A stretch of DNA of 64,000 bases, taken from positions 1-64,000 of the forward strand of contig NZ_UCNJ01000013.1 of assembly GCF_900473965.1 (NCBI RefSeq). Direction: 5' to 3'. The DNA comes from Synechococcus sp. UW179A (GTDB lineage: Bacteria > Cyanobacteriota > Cyanobacteriia > PCC-6307 > Cyanobiaceae). A model generated the notes under the pieces. The model worked only from the letters and a program-made list of their open reading frames with translations. It was not told the origin of the DNA and ran no database searches. Every line of letters begins with the position of its first letter. The stretch's first letter is position 1. Positions 15,801 through 24,661 of this stretch are shown here, in pieces. The position numbers were made by a program, and so were the translations under genes.

Positions 15801-15882
15801 CCATGGCAGTTAAGGAGGAATTCAAGCCATTGCATCCTCTAGCACGAATTCGTTCCAAAGATGCTGGGACTGATTGCTGTTA

Positions 15883-16071
15883 ATGGATCAAAAAAAGGCC
15901 CGGCATCCCGAAGCCATCACGCACCATATGATTCGAGCTGCAGTGGTCCTTTTCATCACGGCTGCTGCTGCCGTGACGTATTGGTCAGTGCGCAATCTGA
16001 AGAACGATATCTCGGTACCAACGACCGAACCAATGACTCAACAAGCTATGCCCCGGAACTCATCTCGCTGA
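15883..16071 (+). CDS. Small single-pass membrane protein, 62 aa
   Basis: ATG 15883 (TTG 15874 also open). Basic N-terminus, one helix (AAVVLFITAAAAVTYWSV), polar C-terminus. It sits inside the interval that separates the two M28 remnants. Function unknown. Confidence 0.45.
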   Translation: MDQKKARHPEAITHHMIRAAVVLFITAAAAVTYWSVRNLKNDISVPTTEPMTQQAMPRNSSR

Positions 16072-16156
16072 AGAGATTTCTTCGAATGATCGAAACCATT
16101 GTCTGCACATTGGACATCAGCAACTCGTTTGCGGAGGTTGCAGACAAATCCGATCA

Positions 16157-16285
16157 CGAGGAGGCATCTGGTCGATTGTTTTTTGGGGGCTGGCCTTGAT
16201 CTGGCAAGCCATTTCCTACAACCATCGACCAAAGCCGATTACCGAGGATGAGATCCAAAGCGAGATGAAGAAATTGGGTTCGTGA
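16157..16285 (+). pseudogene. Possible small membrane protein lacking a start codon
   Basis: A plus frame reads GGIWSIVFWGLALIWQAISY followed by a charged tail (KPITEDEIQSEMKKLGS) to TGA 16283-16285. The composition is convincingly protein-like, but no ATG, GTG or TTG precedes the hydrophobic part in frame, so the 5' end is lost or shifted. Confidence 0.4.
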
Positions 16286-16376
16286 TAGCTGTCGCAATCA
16301 ATCCAGTCGTCAGGCGTTGTGCCGATTGCCAACCGAATCGGACTGTCGCCCGAGCAGAGGCACCTGGATCTAGCCG

Positions 16377-16425
16377 CTGCCTTCCAGCACTCGGCGAGAC
16401 GGTCTCGCCGAGTGCTGGAAGGCAG
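16377..16425. repeat. Perfect 24-bp inverted repeat
   Basis: Arms 16377-16400 and 16402-16425 are perfect reverse complements with a single base between. It lies 10 bases past the stop of the minus-strand gene at 16436, as a terminator would, but has no T tract. Confidence 0.85.
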
Positions 16426-16435
16426 ATCTTTCGGA

Positions 16436-16993
16436 TCAGAACAGCTTGATCCTGATGGACGGTGCCGACGGCTTGGACTTTGTTTTCGGCTCAGCAGGAG
16501 TGCTGTCCGAATCGGAATCGCTCGAGCTGCCGTACGTTTCGCCATAACAATCAGTGATCACAGCCTGATTTCCTGCTCGCACATCACTGAAGCTCACATT
16601 CAGATTGATCACTGAAGGGTTCAACATCACGGCCTGAGTCGACAGCACTGCATAGTTGCCCGGCTGAGTGCCATCAACAACGGTTCCTTTTGGAGGTGCC
16701 CAGGTGGCTGAAAACGTTCCACGGGTGACATTGGTGCGAATCGGTTCTTCGCAGTAACCGGCTTTGGTGAGATCGGCGCGAATCCTGGCCAGCAGTGCTT
16801 CAAGGGTGGTGTTTTGATGACGGCTATTCAGCGCCAATTGCCCCAGCGGGTTGGCACTGAACATCATCTCGGCATTGGATCCCAGGCTGGGAGGAAGGCT
16901 TTTGAGCAGCTGTTTGACCGGCTCCGCTGAGACAGGAATGAAGCCTCCGCTCAAAGCGGCGAAGAGCGATAACGCTGCGATTCTGCGAATCAT
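16436..16993 (-). CDS. Secreted hypothetical protein, 185 aa
   Basis: Signal peptide MIRRIAALSLFAALSGGFIP with cleavage near VSA. Mature domain includes CEEPIRTNVTRGTFSATW and a conserved-looking beta-rich core with a single later cysteine (ITDCYGETYG), probably forming one disulfide. Tail is a Ser/Asp repeat then Lys-rich. Periplasmic or secreted; no family recognised. Confidence 0.7.
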   Translation of the reverse strand: MIRRIAALSLFAALSGGFIPVSAEPVKQLLKSLPPSLGSNAEMMFSANPLGQLALNSRHQNTTLEALLARIRADLTKAGYCEEPIRTNVTRGTFSATWAPPKGTVVDGTQPGNYAVLSTQAVMLNPSVINLNVSFSDVRAGNQAVITDCYGETYGSSSDSDSDSTPAEPKTKSKPSAPSIRIKLF

Positions 16994-17147
16994 GTGTCAA
17001 TCAACCTGTGATCAAAAATCTAGGGATCCACCACCTCGATCACGGCCCCTTAACTTCTCTTATCCAGCGGCATCAAGAACGGTTTCGCTCCATTGAGTGG
17101 CCGATCAAATGTGAACCGACGATGGCCCCTGCGTCTGCCCGCTCTGG

Positions 17148-17281
17148 ACCACAAAGCCCTGATGGTGACGGACATCTCCTTCATGCGAACTCCGCACGAC
17201 CACTGGAGGGGCGACACGATCGGCAGGCTGGTTCCATCCTTTCCGGCCTCAGTGATTGATGGAGTGGAGGTGGCGGCATGA
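17148..17281 (+). pseudogene. Decayed M28 peptidase fragment (C-terminal end)
   Basis: Matches the last about 130 bases of the intact M28 gene (shared CTGATGGTGACGGACA, then CCTCAGTGATTGATGGA) and keeps an open frame to TGA 17279-17281. The His-containing motif has become PHDHWRGDT. Its stop overlaps the ATG of the next gene. Confidence 0.8.
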
Positions 17282-18198
17282 GCTATAGATCATCAAGAAC
17301 GCCGAAATCGTGTTTTGTGGATTCCGCTGAATTGAAAGGGTATTTTTCCAAACGTGTCAGCCTGAGCAGTGCTGATTTAGCGGCTATGGCGCAATTATTT
17401 GCGCAATTGTATGGAGAGTTTCAAACCGAAATCGTCCATAGAGTTTGCTGCACTGATGCGATCGATCGGCCATACATATGGGTTGATCCGCTGGAGGGTC
17501 GCAGCTCACATGTGATTTTGTTTTTTCATGGTGGTGGATACACGATGGGAAGCTCGAAAGATCACATGCAGCTGATTGCATCTCTCGTTGAACTGTCTGG
17601 AAAGACATTTTTAGCGGTTGATTACCGGCTTTTCCCTGCAGTCACTTTTCCCGCTCCTCTTGACGATGCTGAAGCCTCTTACCGCTGGCTGCTTGAGCAA
17701 GGATTACCAGCATCCCGCATTGGTCTGGCGGGCATCTCAGCGGGCGCTGCCCTGGTGACGCAGCTGGTGCATCGTTGCGCAAAGAAGTCTCTGGGATGCC
17801 CTGCTGTGGCCATGGTGATGTCGGGCCTGCACGATTTTCGCTTTGATCGCCCATCAATGGCTTTCAATTCCTGCCTGGACCTTGTCTCCCTGAACAGACT
17901 GGAGTCGATCGTTGAATTCTATTTCCCTGATCAATCATCATTCGAATCTGATGATGTGCTTTGCATCAATCAAAATTACAACCACTATCCGAAAACATTA
18001 TTTCAAGTTGGTGATCAGGAAATATTGTTGAGCGACGCCATTGAGATGCATCAATCCTTGAGATCACAAGGTCATGATGTGCATTTAAACGTTGTTCCAA
18101 AAATGATTCATTGTGGCCAGATGTTTGCTCGCGACTATCCGCCCGGACAGTCAGCTCTCGAGCAGGCGGCAGGCTTCATCAAAAGTGCATCGGAGTAA
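17278..18198 (+). CDS. Alpha/beta hydrolase, hormone-sensitive-lipase type
   Basis: 306 aa. Oxyanion motif HGGG at 84-87, nucleophile elbow GISAG with Ser154, and a C-terminal His278 (KMIHCGQM) define a family IV esterase/lipase. DYRLFPAVTFPAPLDDA between them is typical of the family. Cytoplasmic (no signal peptide). ATG 17278 overlaps the stop of the M28 remnant (ATGA), so its expression may once have been coupled to that gene. Substrate unknown; short acyl esters are likely. Confidence 0.88.
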   Translation: MSYRSSRTPKSCFVDSAELKGYFSKRVSLSSADLAAMAQLFAQLYGEFQTEIVHRVCCTDAIDRPYIWVDPLEGRSSHVILFFHGGGYTMGSSKDHMQLIASLVELSGKTFLAVDYRLFPAVTFPAPLDDAEASYRWLLEQGLPASRIGLAGISAGAALVTQLVHRCAKKSLGCPAVAMVMSGLHDFRFDRPSMAFNSCLDLVSLNRLESIVEFYFPDQSSFESDDVLCINQNYNHYPKTLFQVGDQEILLSDAIEMHQSLRSQGHDVHLNVVPKMIHCGQMFARDYPPGQSALEQAAGFIKSASE

Positions 18199-18387
18199 TG
18201 CTCGATCCTGATCAAAAGGCGCGCGCGAAGCGCAACGCAAACGACACCAGAGCGGCAATCAGGTCAGCAGTAACACCAAAAAGATCCGGATGGAGGCTCA
18301 AGATCATGACGCGATTGATCTATGAAGGGTGGTCGCACGACGACGGGCCCGGAGGCAACAGCCAGACGGCCGGGCAGGTCGTCATCT
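18199..18387. repeat. Direct repeat copy 1 (about 185 bp)
   Basis: High similarity to 20656-20840 in the same orientation, with a 4-base indel and scattered substitutions. Each copy follows a hydrolase gene. On the minus strand it carries a 31-aa hydrophobic ORF. Confidence 0.85.
18212..18307 (-). CDS. Putative 31-aa hydrophobic peptide in repeat copy 1
   Basis: ATG 18307 to TGA 18212-18214 encodes MILSLHPDLFGVTADLIAAL continuing to VSFALRFARAF: a polar start, one hydrophobic helix and a basic end. Copy 2 retains most of the peptide but loses its stop through a 4-base deletion. Size and layout resemble type I toxin or other small membrane peptides, without a specific family match. Confidence 0.4.
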   Translation of the reverse strand: MILSLHPDLFGVTADLIAALVSFALRFARAF

Positions 18388-18755
18388 CCACGGCTGGAAC
18401 GCAGCCGTATCAACCAAGGCATTCGACCAGTCCATCAGCGCGAACCTGATGCTGTGCAGAAGCAGACTCACCGCTTCAGGTCAAGCTCAAGTGAGGTGTT
18501 CTGCTCACGGGCGAGGATCTCTGGACAAGCAGATCACTACAGCCTCTAACCACCATCGACAACCTTGCTGATCAGATCCTTTGATCTCCGCCGAGAGCAA
18601 ATCAGCTAATGAAGAGATCAAAGAGGAATCAAACTGATCCAGCCTGGACCTGAGAACTTCGAGAAGTCATATGACCACTTCATTAACGAGCCGCTGTCAT
18701 GAATAACACTTTGAGTAGAGTTGTGAAAGCAATATTCCCGCCTTAATCATTAGCC
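18388..18755. other. Intergenic, nothing recognised
   Basis: Short frames only. The last about 80 bases are AT-rich and probably contain the promoter of the amidase gene. Confidence 0.3.
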
Positions 18756-20534
18756 ATGGGTCATTCCACGGGATCGAAGATATTCAACCAGGCCACATGG
18801 CTTGCACTGACTCTCAGCACAGCCTGTCTTCTGACTGAGAAGTCGGTGGCAAACCCGATCGAAAGCGGCAACTATCCGATCGAGGAGTCCACCATTGAAT
18901 CCATCCACACCGCCATTCAAGAGGGAGTAATTGATTGCGAGCAATTAATTGAGAGCTACTTGAATCGGATCAAGAAATATAATTTCAGCCTTACAAGAGG
19001 AGCTCCTCTAAACGCATTTGTTGCACTGAATCCGAATGCAGTCAGACAGGCAAAGGCTCTTGATAGGCGCTTCCAACAAAACAATGAATTGACGGGCTTT
19101 CTTCATTGCATCCCGATTGCCGTCAAAGACAACATTGATACCGTTGACACTCCTTCCACATCCGGATCGCTGGCTTTACTTGGCTCTCAGCCAGTCAGCA
19201 ATGCTTTTCTGGTGAATCAATTAAGAGCCGCTGGTGGCATCATTATTGGCAAAGCCGCCATGGATGAATTCGCTTCGGGTGGGGAGGGAATCAGTGGCCG
19301 TAGTGGAAGAATCGGCAATGCTTATGACCCCAATCAAAACTCCGGTGGCTCAAGTGGAGGATCTGCAGTTGCGGTGAGTGCGAACTTTGCAGTACTGGGG
19401 ATCGGCACGGACAACAGCGGCTCGGTGAGAGTACCTGCAGTCTTCAACGGCGTTTACGCGATTCGACCAAGCACGGGGCTGATCAGTCATTCAGGGATTC
19501 TGCCGAGAGGCAACCGGGATGGAGTGGCAGGCGTGATGGCCAGGTCCATTCCTGACCTTGCTGCAGGCCTTGCTGCGATAGCCAACAGCTCTGATCCAGA
19601 TGATGATTTAACGACATCAGTACCGCGCAAAGATTCCTATGCCAAGCATTTAAAAAATGCCTCACTTGATGGAAAACGAATAGGCGTCATTCGCAGCGTT
19701 GCAGGCAATGCAGTTTTTGACACCAACGACAAGCCTTCAGTGGCTGTATTCAATCAGGTCAAGGCCCGACTCAAGAGTCAGGGTGCATCTCTGGTTGAGA
19801 TCGACCTGCCCTTGTTCGACTCGAACAGAGCTAACAACATGGCGGGCGAGGCGGAAGAAGTTAACCAATACCTGAGCTCTTTTGCATCAACCAGAAAGAG
19901 TTATCAGGACATATGCTCATCAGGCCGTACACGGCTGAGCGAGAAAACCTGCTTTGGACACATTGAAAGTCTTGCTCCCAAGTACAGCGAGCAATACGCT
20001 GCTGCGTTAAACACTTTTGAGAAGAACAAAAACTATCTGGAAGGGTTGATGAGAAAAGATAACGTTGATGCCTTACTGATGCCTCTCAGCTCCTGGCAGC
20101 CACCCAGCTATTACGATGATATGTATCGCACAGCTACAACGGAATCGCCTGTTGCATCGAACTCCGGATTGCCGGCCATTGCCTTGATTGCCGGTTGGAC
20201 ACCAGCAACTCCAGCGATGCCGATCGGTTTTGAATTGATTGGTTTTCAATATGGAGAGGGTGATCTGATCGGCCTCGCGCAGGCCTATTCCTCCGGACTT
20301 CCTGGCAGGCCTTTACCTGAATTGAAAGCAGGCAACGGTGACTTTTCCTTCGAGGAAATATGTGTTCAGGGAATCAATAACTTCATCACTGAGGCTGGCT
20401 GGCGCAGTTATCAGCAGTTCCTCAAGAATGGTGATGGTGAGACGATTCGGCCAGCTGCTTATCAGAGGTTTTTTAAGCAGCAAACACAACAATTCGCCCA
20501 AGACAATCAACAGTCTGTCCAGGCTTGTCAGTGA
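18756..20534 (+). CDS. Secreted amidase (amidase-signature family)
   Basis: 592 aa with an N-terminal signal peptide (WLALTLSTACLLTEKSVA). The Ser-cisSer-Lys triad is seen at Lys124 (IAVKDN), Ser199 (GGSSGG) and Ser223 (DNSGSVRVPA); the spacings 75 and 24 are those of GatA-type enzymes. The export signal and added C-terminal region (FEEICVQGINNF, then QQTQQFAQDNQQ) show it is not GatA but a periplasmic amide hydrolase. Substrate unknown. Stands alone, flanked by the two copies of the 185-bp repeat. Confidence 0.9.
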   Translation: MGHSTGSKIFNQATWLALTLSTACLLTEKSVANPIESGNYPIEESTIESIHTAIQEGVIDCEQLIESYLNRIKKYNFSLTRGAPLNAFVALNPNAVRQAKALDRRFQQNNELTGFLHCIPIAVKDNIDTVDTPSTSGSLALLGSQPVSNAFLVNQLRAAGGIIIGKAAMDEFASGGEGISGRSGRIGNAYDPNQNSGGSSGGSAVAVSANFAVLGIGTDNSGSVRVPAVFNGVYAIRPSTGLISHSGILPRGNRDGVAGVMARSIPDLAAGLAAIANSSDPDDDLTTSVPRKDSYAKHLKNASLDGKRIGVIRSVAGNAVFDTNDKPSVAVFNQVKARLKSQGASLVEIDLPLFDSNRANNMAGEAEEVNQYLSSFASTRKSYQDICSSGRTRLSEKTCFGHIESLAPKYSEQYAAALNTFEKNKNYLEGLMRKDNVDALLMPLSSWQPPSYYDDMYRTATTESPVASNSGLPAIALIAGWTPATPAMPIGFELIGFQYGEGDLIGLAQAYSSGLPGRPLPELKAGNGDFSFEEICVQGINNFITEAGWRSYQQFLKNGDGETIRPAAYQRFFKQQTQQFAQDNQQSVQACQ

Positions 20535-20655
20535 CGGCACTGCTGATCCAAGTTGTCCCTGCCGCAGGACCCCTTACCGGAAGATCTCAACTTGATGCAT
20601 TGGGCTGGCGGGCCTGTCATCACTGCAATGGTTGGACCTGGAAGCCATCGCAGTG

Positions 20656-20840
20656 ATGCTGGATCCTGATCAAAAGGCGCGCAGCGCAACGCAAACGACA
20701 CCAGAGCGGCAATCAGGTCAGCAGTAACACCAAAGAGATCCGGATGGAAGCTCAAGATCATCTCGCGGTTGATCTGTGAGGGGTGATCTCACGACGACGG
20801 GCCTGGAGGCAACAGCCAGAAGGCCGGGCACGTCGTTATG
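20656..20840. repeat. Direct repeat copy 2 (about 185 bp)
   Basis: Same orientation as 18199-18387. On the minus strand the 31-aa peptide frame begins at ATG 20761 (MILSFHPDLFGVTADLIAAL) and then runs on because of a 4-base deletion near 20682. Confidence 0.85.
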
Positions 20841-21239
20841 TGCGGGACTCGCATGGAACCGGGTCAGCTGGAGGCCTAAACAACTCACCAGAGAAGACCA
20901 AGAACAAGTTGGAACCATCAACAAGCACTGCAAAAGTGTTTGACAAAAAGCAAACACACCAAGTCCTCCCTGCGGGCTTTCAATCTTCATTGCAGCCATA
21001 CTCAGAGCTCTGGTGCTGTGATGCATATCTGGAGTAGTGCCGATACAGCAGCAACTCCGAACTACCGATCAGGCTGATGTCTCCTTTCCATCAAACAAGT
21101 TCGTGAGCAGTTGCCAATTCTCCATTCCGTTGCCACCAAGGGTGAGTGGGAAGCGCTCTTGGTGGGGCGCCCACGTCATGAGGACGGAGGCGGCTTAGGT
21201 CGCCCCCCTCTTGATGCAATCAATTTGCGATTTCCAGCC
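20841..21239. other. Intergenic, nothing firm
   Basis: A minus frame to 21026 (SPQGGLGVFAFCQTLLQCLL) and a plus frame from 21111 are open, but neither has a ribosome site or coding-like composition throughout. Confidence 0.3.
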
Positions 21240-21407
21240 TCAGGCGGCCTTGCTCTGCTCAGACTCCTCTGCTTCTGCTTCGGCGCGCAGGAAACGTTTA
21301 CGCTGAGCTGATTCATAGCCAGACAGTTCAACCCGTTTCTTCTCGATTGGTTTGCGATTGGGCTTATCCAAACCCATCAGCAGGGGATGAATTCCTCTTC
21401 GGCTCAT
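21240..21407 (-). CDS. Small basic conserved-type hypothetical, 55 aa
   Basis: ATG 21407 chosen (MSRRGIHPLLMGLDKPNRKP); the frame extends to 21458 but the extra residues are low complexity. Strongly basic first half, acidic Ala/Glu-rich end. Probably soluble; nucleic-acid or ribosome contact is possible from charge only. Confidence 0.6.
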   Translation of the reverse strand: MSRRGIHPLLMGLDKPNRKPIEKKRVELSGYESAQRKRFLRAEAEAEESEQSKAA

Positions 21408-21696
21408 TGAATTTGTCCGTTTATTTGGATTTCGCGTCCTGGTCGGATGACCATCCACGTGAAGAAATAATGCCGCCCCCCAATCAGCAATGCGGTGTGA
21501 TTGGAGACAAATGAAACTAATCTTCGATCACTTTGGAGTGATTGATCTCCAGTCGCAAAACCTCTTTGAGCTGACACTTTCACCCACTTAAAACATCTTC
21601 AGCCGTTTTGACATCCAATCACGGGCTTGATGAGCTGCTCCAACAACAGTCTTGGGTGGTTGTCGCAGTCAGACTGCCCCCAACCGCACCGCAACG

Positions 21697-22203
21697 ATGC
21701 TGACTGAGCTGGCCACCAGCCTGATCGCCATGGCGGTTCCGACAACCATGGGCACTTGCCCTCAGGGAGTGATCGAACAGCTCGATGGGCTCTACCGCTG
21801 GCAGGTGCAGCGTATGGACAGCAACGAAGACCGGGTCAAAGCGCTCTCCAGCCAGCGCCAGCGTTTCACACCATCACTGTTCAGGTTGCTGATAGAGGCA
21901 AGACAGCTCACACCCTCAAGCGATGGTCGCTTCCTCGATTTCGATGTGTTCAGCAACACTCAGGTTGCCACCTTCGGAGCCAAGGTCAGCGGCTGCAGTG
22001 CAGAAAACGGAAACAGCATCCAGGCAAGGGTGGATGTGGAGGCCGGCCTCACCGGCAGACCCAGCGGAACCCCACGCCGGCTGCTGTATGAGATGAACCA
22101 GGACGGCGCAGGCAGCTGGCGCATCAACAACATCACCTATCTCGATGGGAAGGTCTTTCAGCTGAGGAGCTTTCTGCAGGAGCTGGTGCATCCAACGCAC
22201 TGA
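21697..22203 (+). CDS. Secreted DUF3828-like protein, 168 aa
   Basis: ATG 21697 chosen, giving a short export-like N-terminus (MLTELATSLIAMAVPTTMG). The body, with YRWQVQRMDSNEDRVKALSS, a middle DFDVFSNTQ and the end WRINNITYLDGKVFQLRSFL, resembles DUF3828-type small periplasmic domains. It ends 41 bases before ggt on the same strand, so cotranscription is likely. Confidence 0.6.
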   Translation: MLTELATSLIAMAVPTTMGTCPQGVIEQLDGLYRWQVQRMDSNEDRVKALSSQRQRFTPSLFRLLIEARQLTPSSDGRFLDFDVFSNTQVATFGAKVSGCSAENGNSIQARVDVEAGLTGRPSGTPRRLLYEMNQDGAGSWRINNITYLDGKVFQLRSFLQELVHPTH

Positions 22204-22244
22204 ACCACACCCCCACGCAGACGCTCAGCAACGGCCAAGCTGAT

Positions 22245-24041
22245 GTGCAAAGCCAACGTCGCCGCTTGCCTAGCCCTGTTCCACTACTCAGAGCTCTGCT
22301 ACTGATGCTTAGTGCCAGCAGCCTTGCGGCAGCTGCAGCAGCACCGGTCAGCCGTGACGATCCGGAATCCGCCGACCCAGACCGCAAGCCCATCTCCACA
22401 GCCGCTGGCTCTGCGGTTGTCGTCACCGCCAATCCACTGGCCAGTGCGTCGGCACTGAGCGCCCTCAAAAACGGCGGCACAGCCGCGGATGCTCTGGTCA
22501 CAGCTCAGGCTGTACTGGCCGTCGTTGAACCACAGAGCTCTGGCCTCGCCGGTGGTGGATTCCTTCTCTACTGGGATGGACAGCACCAAACCTTGGAGGT
22601 GCTAGATGGTCGCGAGGTCGCTCCCGAACGTAGCCGTCCTGGAGACCTGCTGACGCCAACCGGACAACCCATGCCTTGGCGAGACGCCACGGCCAGGCTC
22701 AATGCAATCGGCATCCCCGGAACAGTGGCGCTGCTCTGGGACGTGCATCAACAGTTCGGGCGCCTGAGCTGGGCAAGCACGCTGCAACCGGCGATCAAGC
22801 TGGCCAGGGATGGCTTCAGCCCAAGCCCGCGACTGCTGCGCTCCATCAGCCTGGCCCAGCGCATCGGAGTGAGTCACAGCAAAGCGTTTCAGGAGCTTTA
22901 TCTACCCGGCGGCAAGCCACCGCCTGCTGATCAGCCCTTCCGCAATCCTGCCCTGGCACGCACTCTGGTGTCACTGGCGCATGACGGCGGACCTGATTTC
23001 TATCGAGGCGCTTTAGCCCAGCAGATATTGAGGGAGATGGCCACGCTGCAAGCCAGCGAAGCTGAATTCCGCGGCTGGAGTGACACCGATCTAGCCACTT
23101 ATTCCGTGCCGCGTCGCCAACCGCTTTGCAGCGAGCAACTGAAGCACCAAATCTGCACCATGCCACCACCGAGCAGCGGCGGCGTGGGCATGTTGCAGAC
23201 CCTGGCCCTGCTGAGCCAGGCCACGGATCTGCCCGGATCCAGCGCCGCTGATCCACAGACCTGGCGGCAACTGGCCAAAGCCCAGACCTGGGCGGATGCC
23301 GACCGCCTCTATTGGGTGCATGACCCGACCGATGGGGGTGTTCCCGCCGCGGCCTTGCTCGATCCGACCTACATCAAGACCCGCGCCGAATCCATGCAAG
23401 CCACACCCGCAGTCCAACCCAAACCGGGGCTACCAGCAGGACTTAATCACTATCCCTACGGCCGCCCAGACAAGGGCCGCGAACAGGGCACCACCCAGGT
23501 CACGATCGTTGACGGGTTTGGCAACATCGCCAGCTACACCTCGTCGGTGGAGACGGTGTTCGGCAGTCGGCACCTGGTGGCCGGCATGGTGATGAACAAT
23601 CAGCTCACCGATTTCGCTTTTGAGCCACTGGTTGACGGACTATCGGTAGCTAACCGCCGCCTGCCGGGCCGGCGGCCGATGTCGTCGATGGCACCGACAC
23701 TGGTGTTCAAGAACGACCAGCCGGTACTAGCACTCGGCAGCCCCGGCGGTCGCAGCATTCCCCATCTGCTCAGCCGGGTGCTGCTCTCCTCACTGATCTG
23801 GAGGGAACCACCACAGCGGGCCGTGGGGCTTCCCCATCTCTCCAGCCGCGGCCGCACGCTGGTGCTGGAGCAAGATCCACCGCTGTCCTGGCCGCTGCCA
23901 CCCGACCAGCTCCAGAGCGAAGCCACAGACATACGCCGTCAACGCGTCGGCAGCGGCACTGCCCTGGTGCAGAGGATCAACGGCCGCTGGCATGGGGCAG
24001 CGGACCCCCGCCGGGAAGGCACATCCCTGGCGCTGCCTTAA
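22245..24041 (+). CDS. ggt: Gamma-glutamyltranspeptidase
   Basis: 598 aa, GTG start, signal peptide (LLRALLLMLSASSLAAAAAA). The precursor is expected to self-cleave before the nucleophile Thr416 in GTTQVTIVDGFGN, where canonical TTH is TTQ, giving large and small subunits. The binding-site motif GSPGGRSIPHLL and LVAGMVMNNQLTDF also fit. Periplasmic enzyme hydrolysing glutathione and other gamma-glutamyl compounds, probably for amino-acid salvage. Alternative start ATG inside the signal region is less likely. Confidence 0.92.
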   Translation: MQSQRRRLPSPVPLLRALLLMLSASSLAAAAAAPVSRDDPESADPDRKPISTAAGSAVVVTANPLASASALSALKNGGTAADALVTAQAVLAVVEPQSSGLAGGGFLLYWDGQHQTLEVLDGREVAPERSRPGDLLTPTGQPMPWRDATARLNAIGIPGTVALLWDVHQQFGRLSWASTLQPAIKLARDGFSPSPRLLRSISLAQRIGVSHSKAFQELYLPGGKPPPADQPFRNPALARTLVSLAHDGGPDFYRGALAQQILREMATLQASEAEFRGWSDTDLATYSVPRRQPLCSEQLKHQICTMPPPSSGGVGMLQTLALLSQATDLPGSSAADPQTWRQLAKAQTWADADRLYWVHDPTDGGVPAAALLDPTYIKTRAESMQATPAVQPKPGLPAGLNHYPYGRPDKGREQGTTQVTIVDGFGNIASYTSSVETVFGSRHLVAGMVMNNQLTDFAFEPLVDGLSVANRRLPGRRPMSSMAPTLVFKNDQPVLALGSPGGRSIPHLLSRVLLSSLIWREPPQRAVGLPHLSSRGRTLVLEQDPPLSWPLPPDQLQSEATDIRRQRVGSGTALVQRINGRWHGAADPRREGTSLALP

Positions 24042-24456
24042 ACCACCTCTTAATCAGAAAGTCGGTTGCCGTGAACTTCTGCCCTCCACGGCAAATGCAG
24101 CCCTGGACCTCGCCGGCGTCGAATCCCCGCAGCGATGAAGACTTGCTGGCCTTGCGGATAGCGCCATAGTTGCAGCGTTTCACCTGCACGCTGTCACAGC
24201 TGCGCAAGGCCTGAGACAGCGGCGGCTATTCGGCCAAGGCCCCGGGCTCAGTTGAATCCGCGCCGCCAGCAAGCTCCCCGGCAGGATCTGTTGAAACCAC
24301 TGCACTGGCCGAGCGAGGGATACAAACGGTGCTACTACCCACAGTGATGTAACCAGAATCCAGGGCGCACCTGCCTGGGTCCGTATGAGGACGCCATTGA
24401 GCCTGGGCCGGAAGTATGGAAGTCGCGGCCAGAACGGCCAACAGGTACCGAGCCAT
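23977..24456 (-). pseudogene. Secreted protein interrupted by an in-frame TAG
   Basis: From ATG 24456: signal peptide MARYLLAVLAATSILPAQA, then a short mature part with two cysteines to TAG 24226-24228 (76 aa). The same frame continues with coding-like sequence (VQVKRCNYGAIRKASKSSSL, then GCICRGGQKF) before running antisense into ggt. Either a nonsense mutation truncated a larger Cys-containing secreted protein, or the 76-aa form is the real product. Confidence 0.55.
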
Positions 24457-24661
24457 GCATGACAGGACAGGGGACTTTTCTATGTGTGCATCTCTGCATT
24501 TGTGATGTCAAGGACTCTCAGCAACACCTCACCACGCGTTCAACCAGTCTTCAAACCCGGCAGGTCGAGGCTCTGATCTGGGTTCAAGCCAGTGAGCCAG
24601 ACCACTAACTGCGAAACACCAGCTGCCTCGCTAGAAGATTTCGTGACTGCTGCTCCATGCC

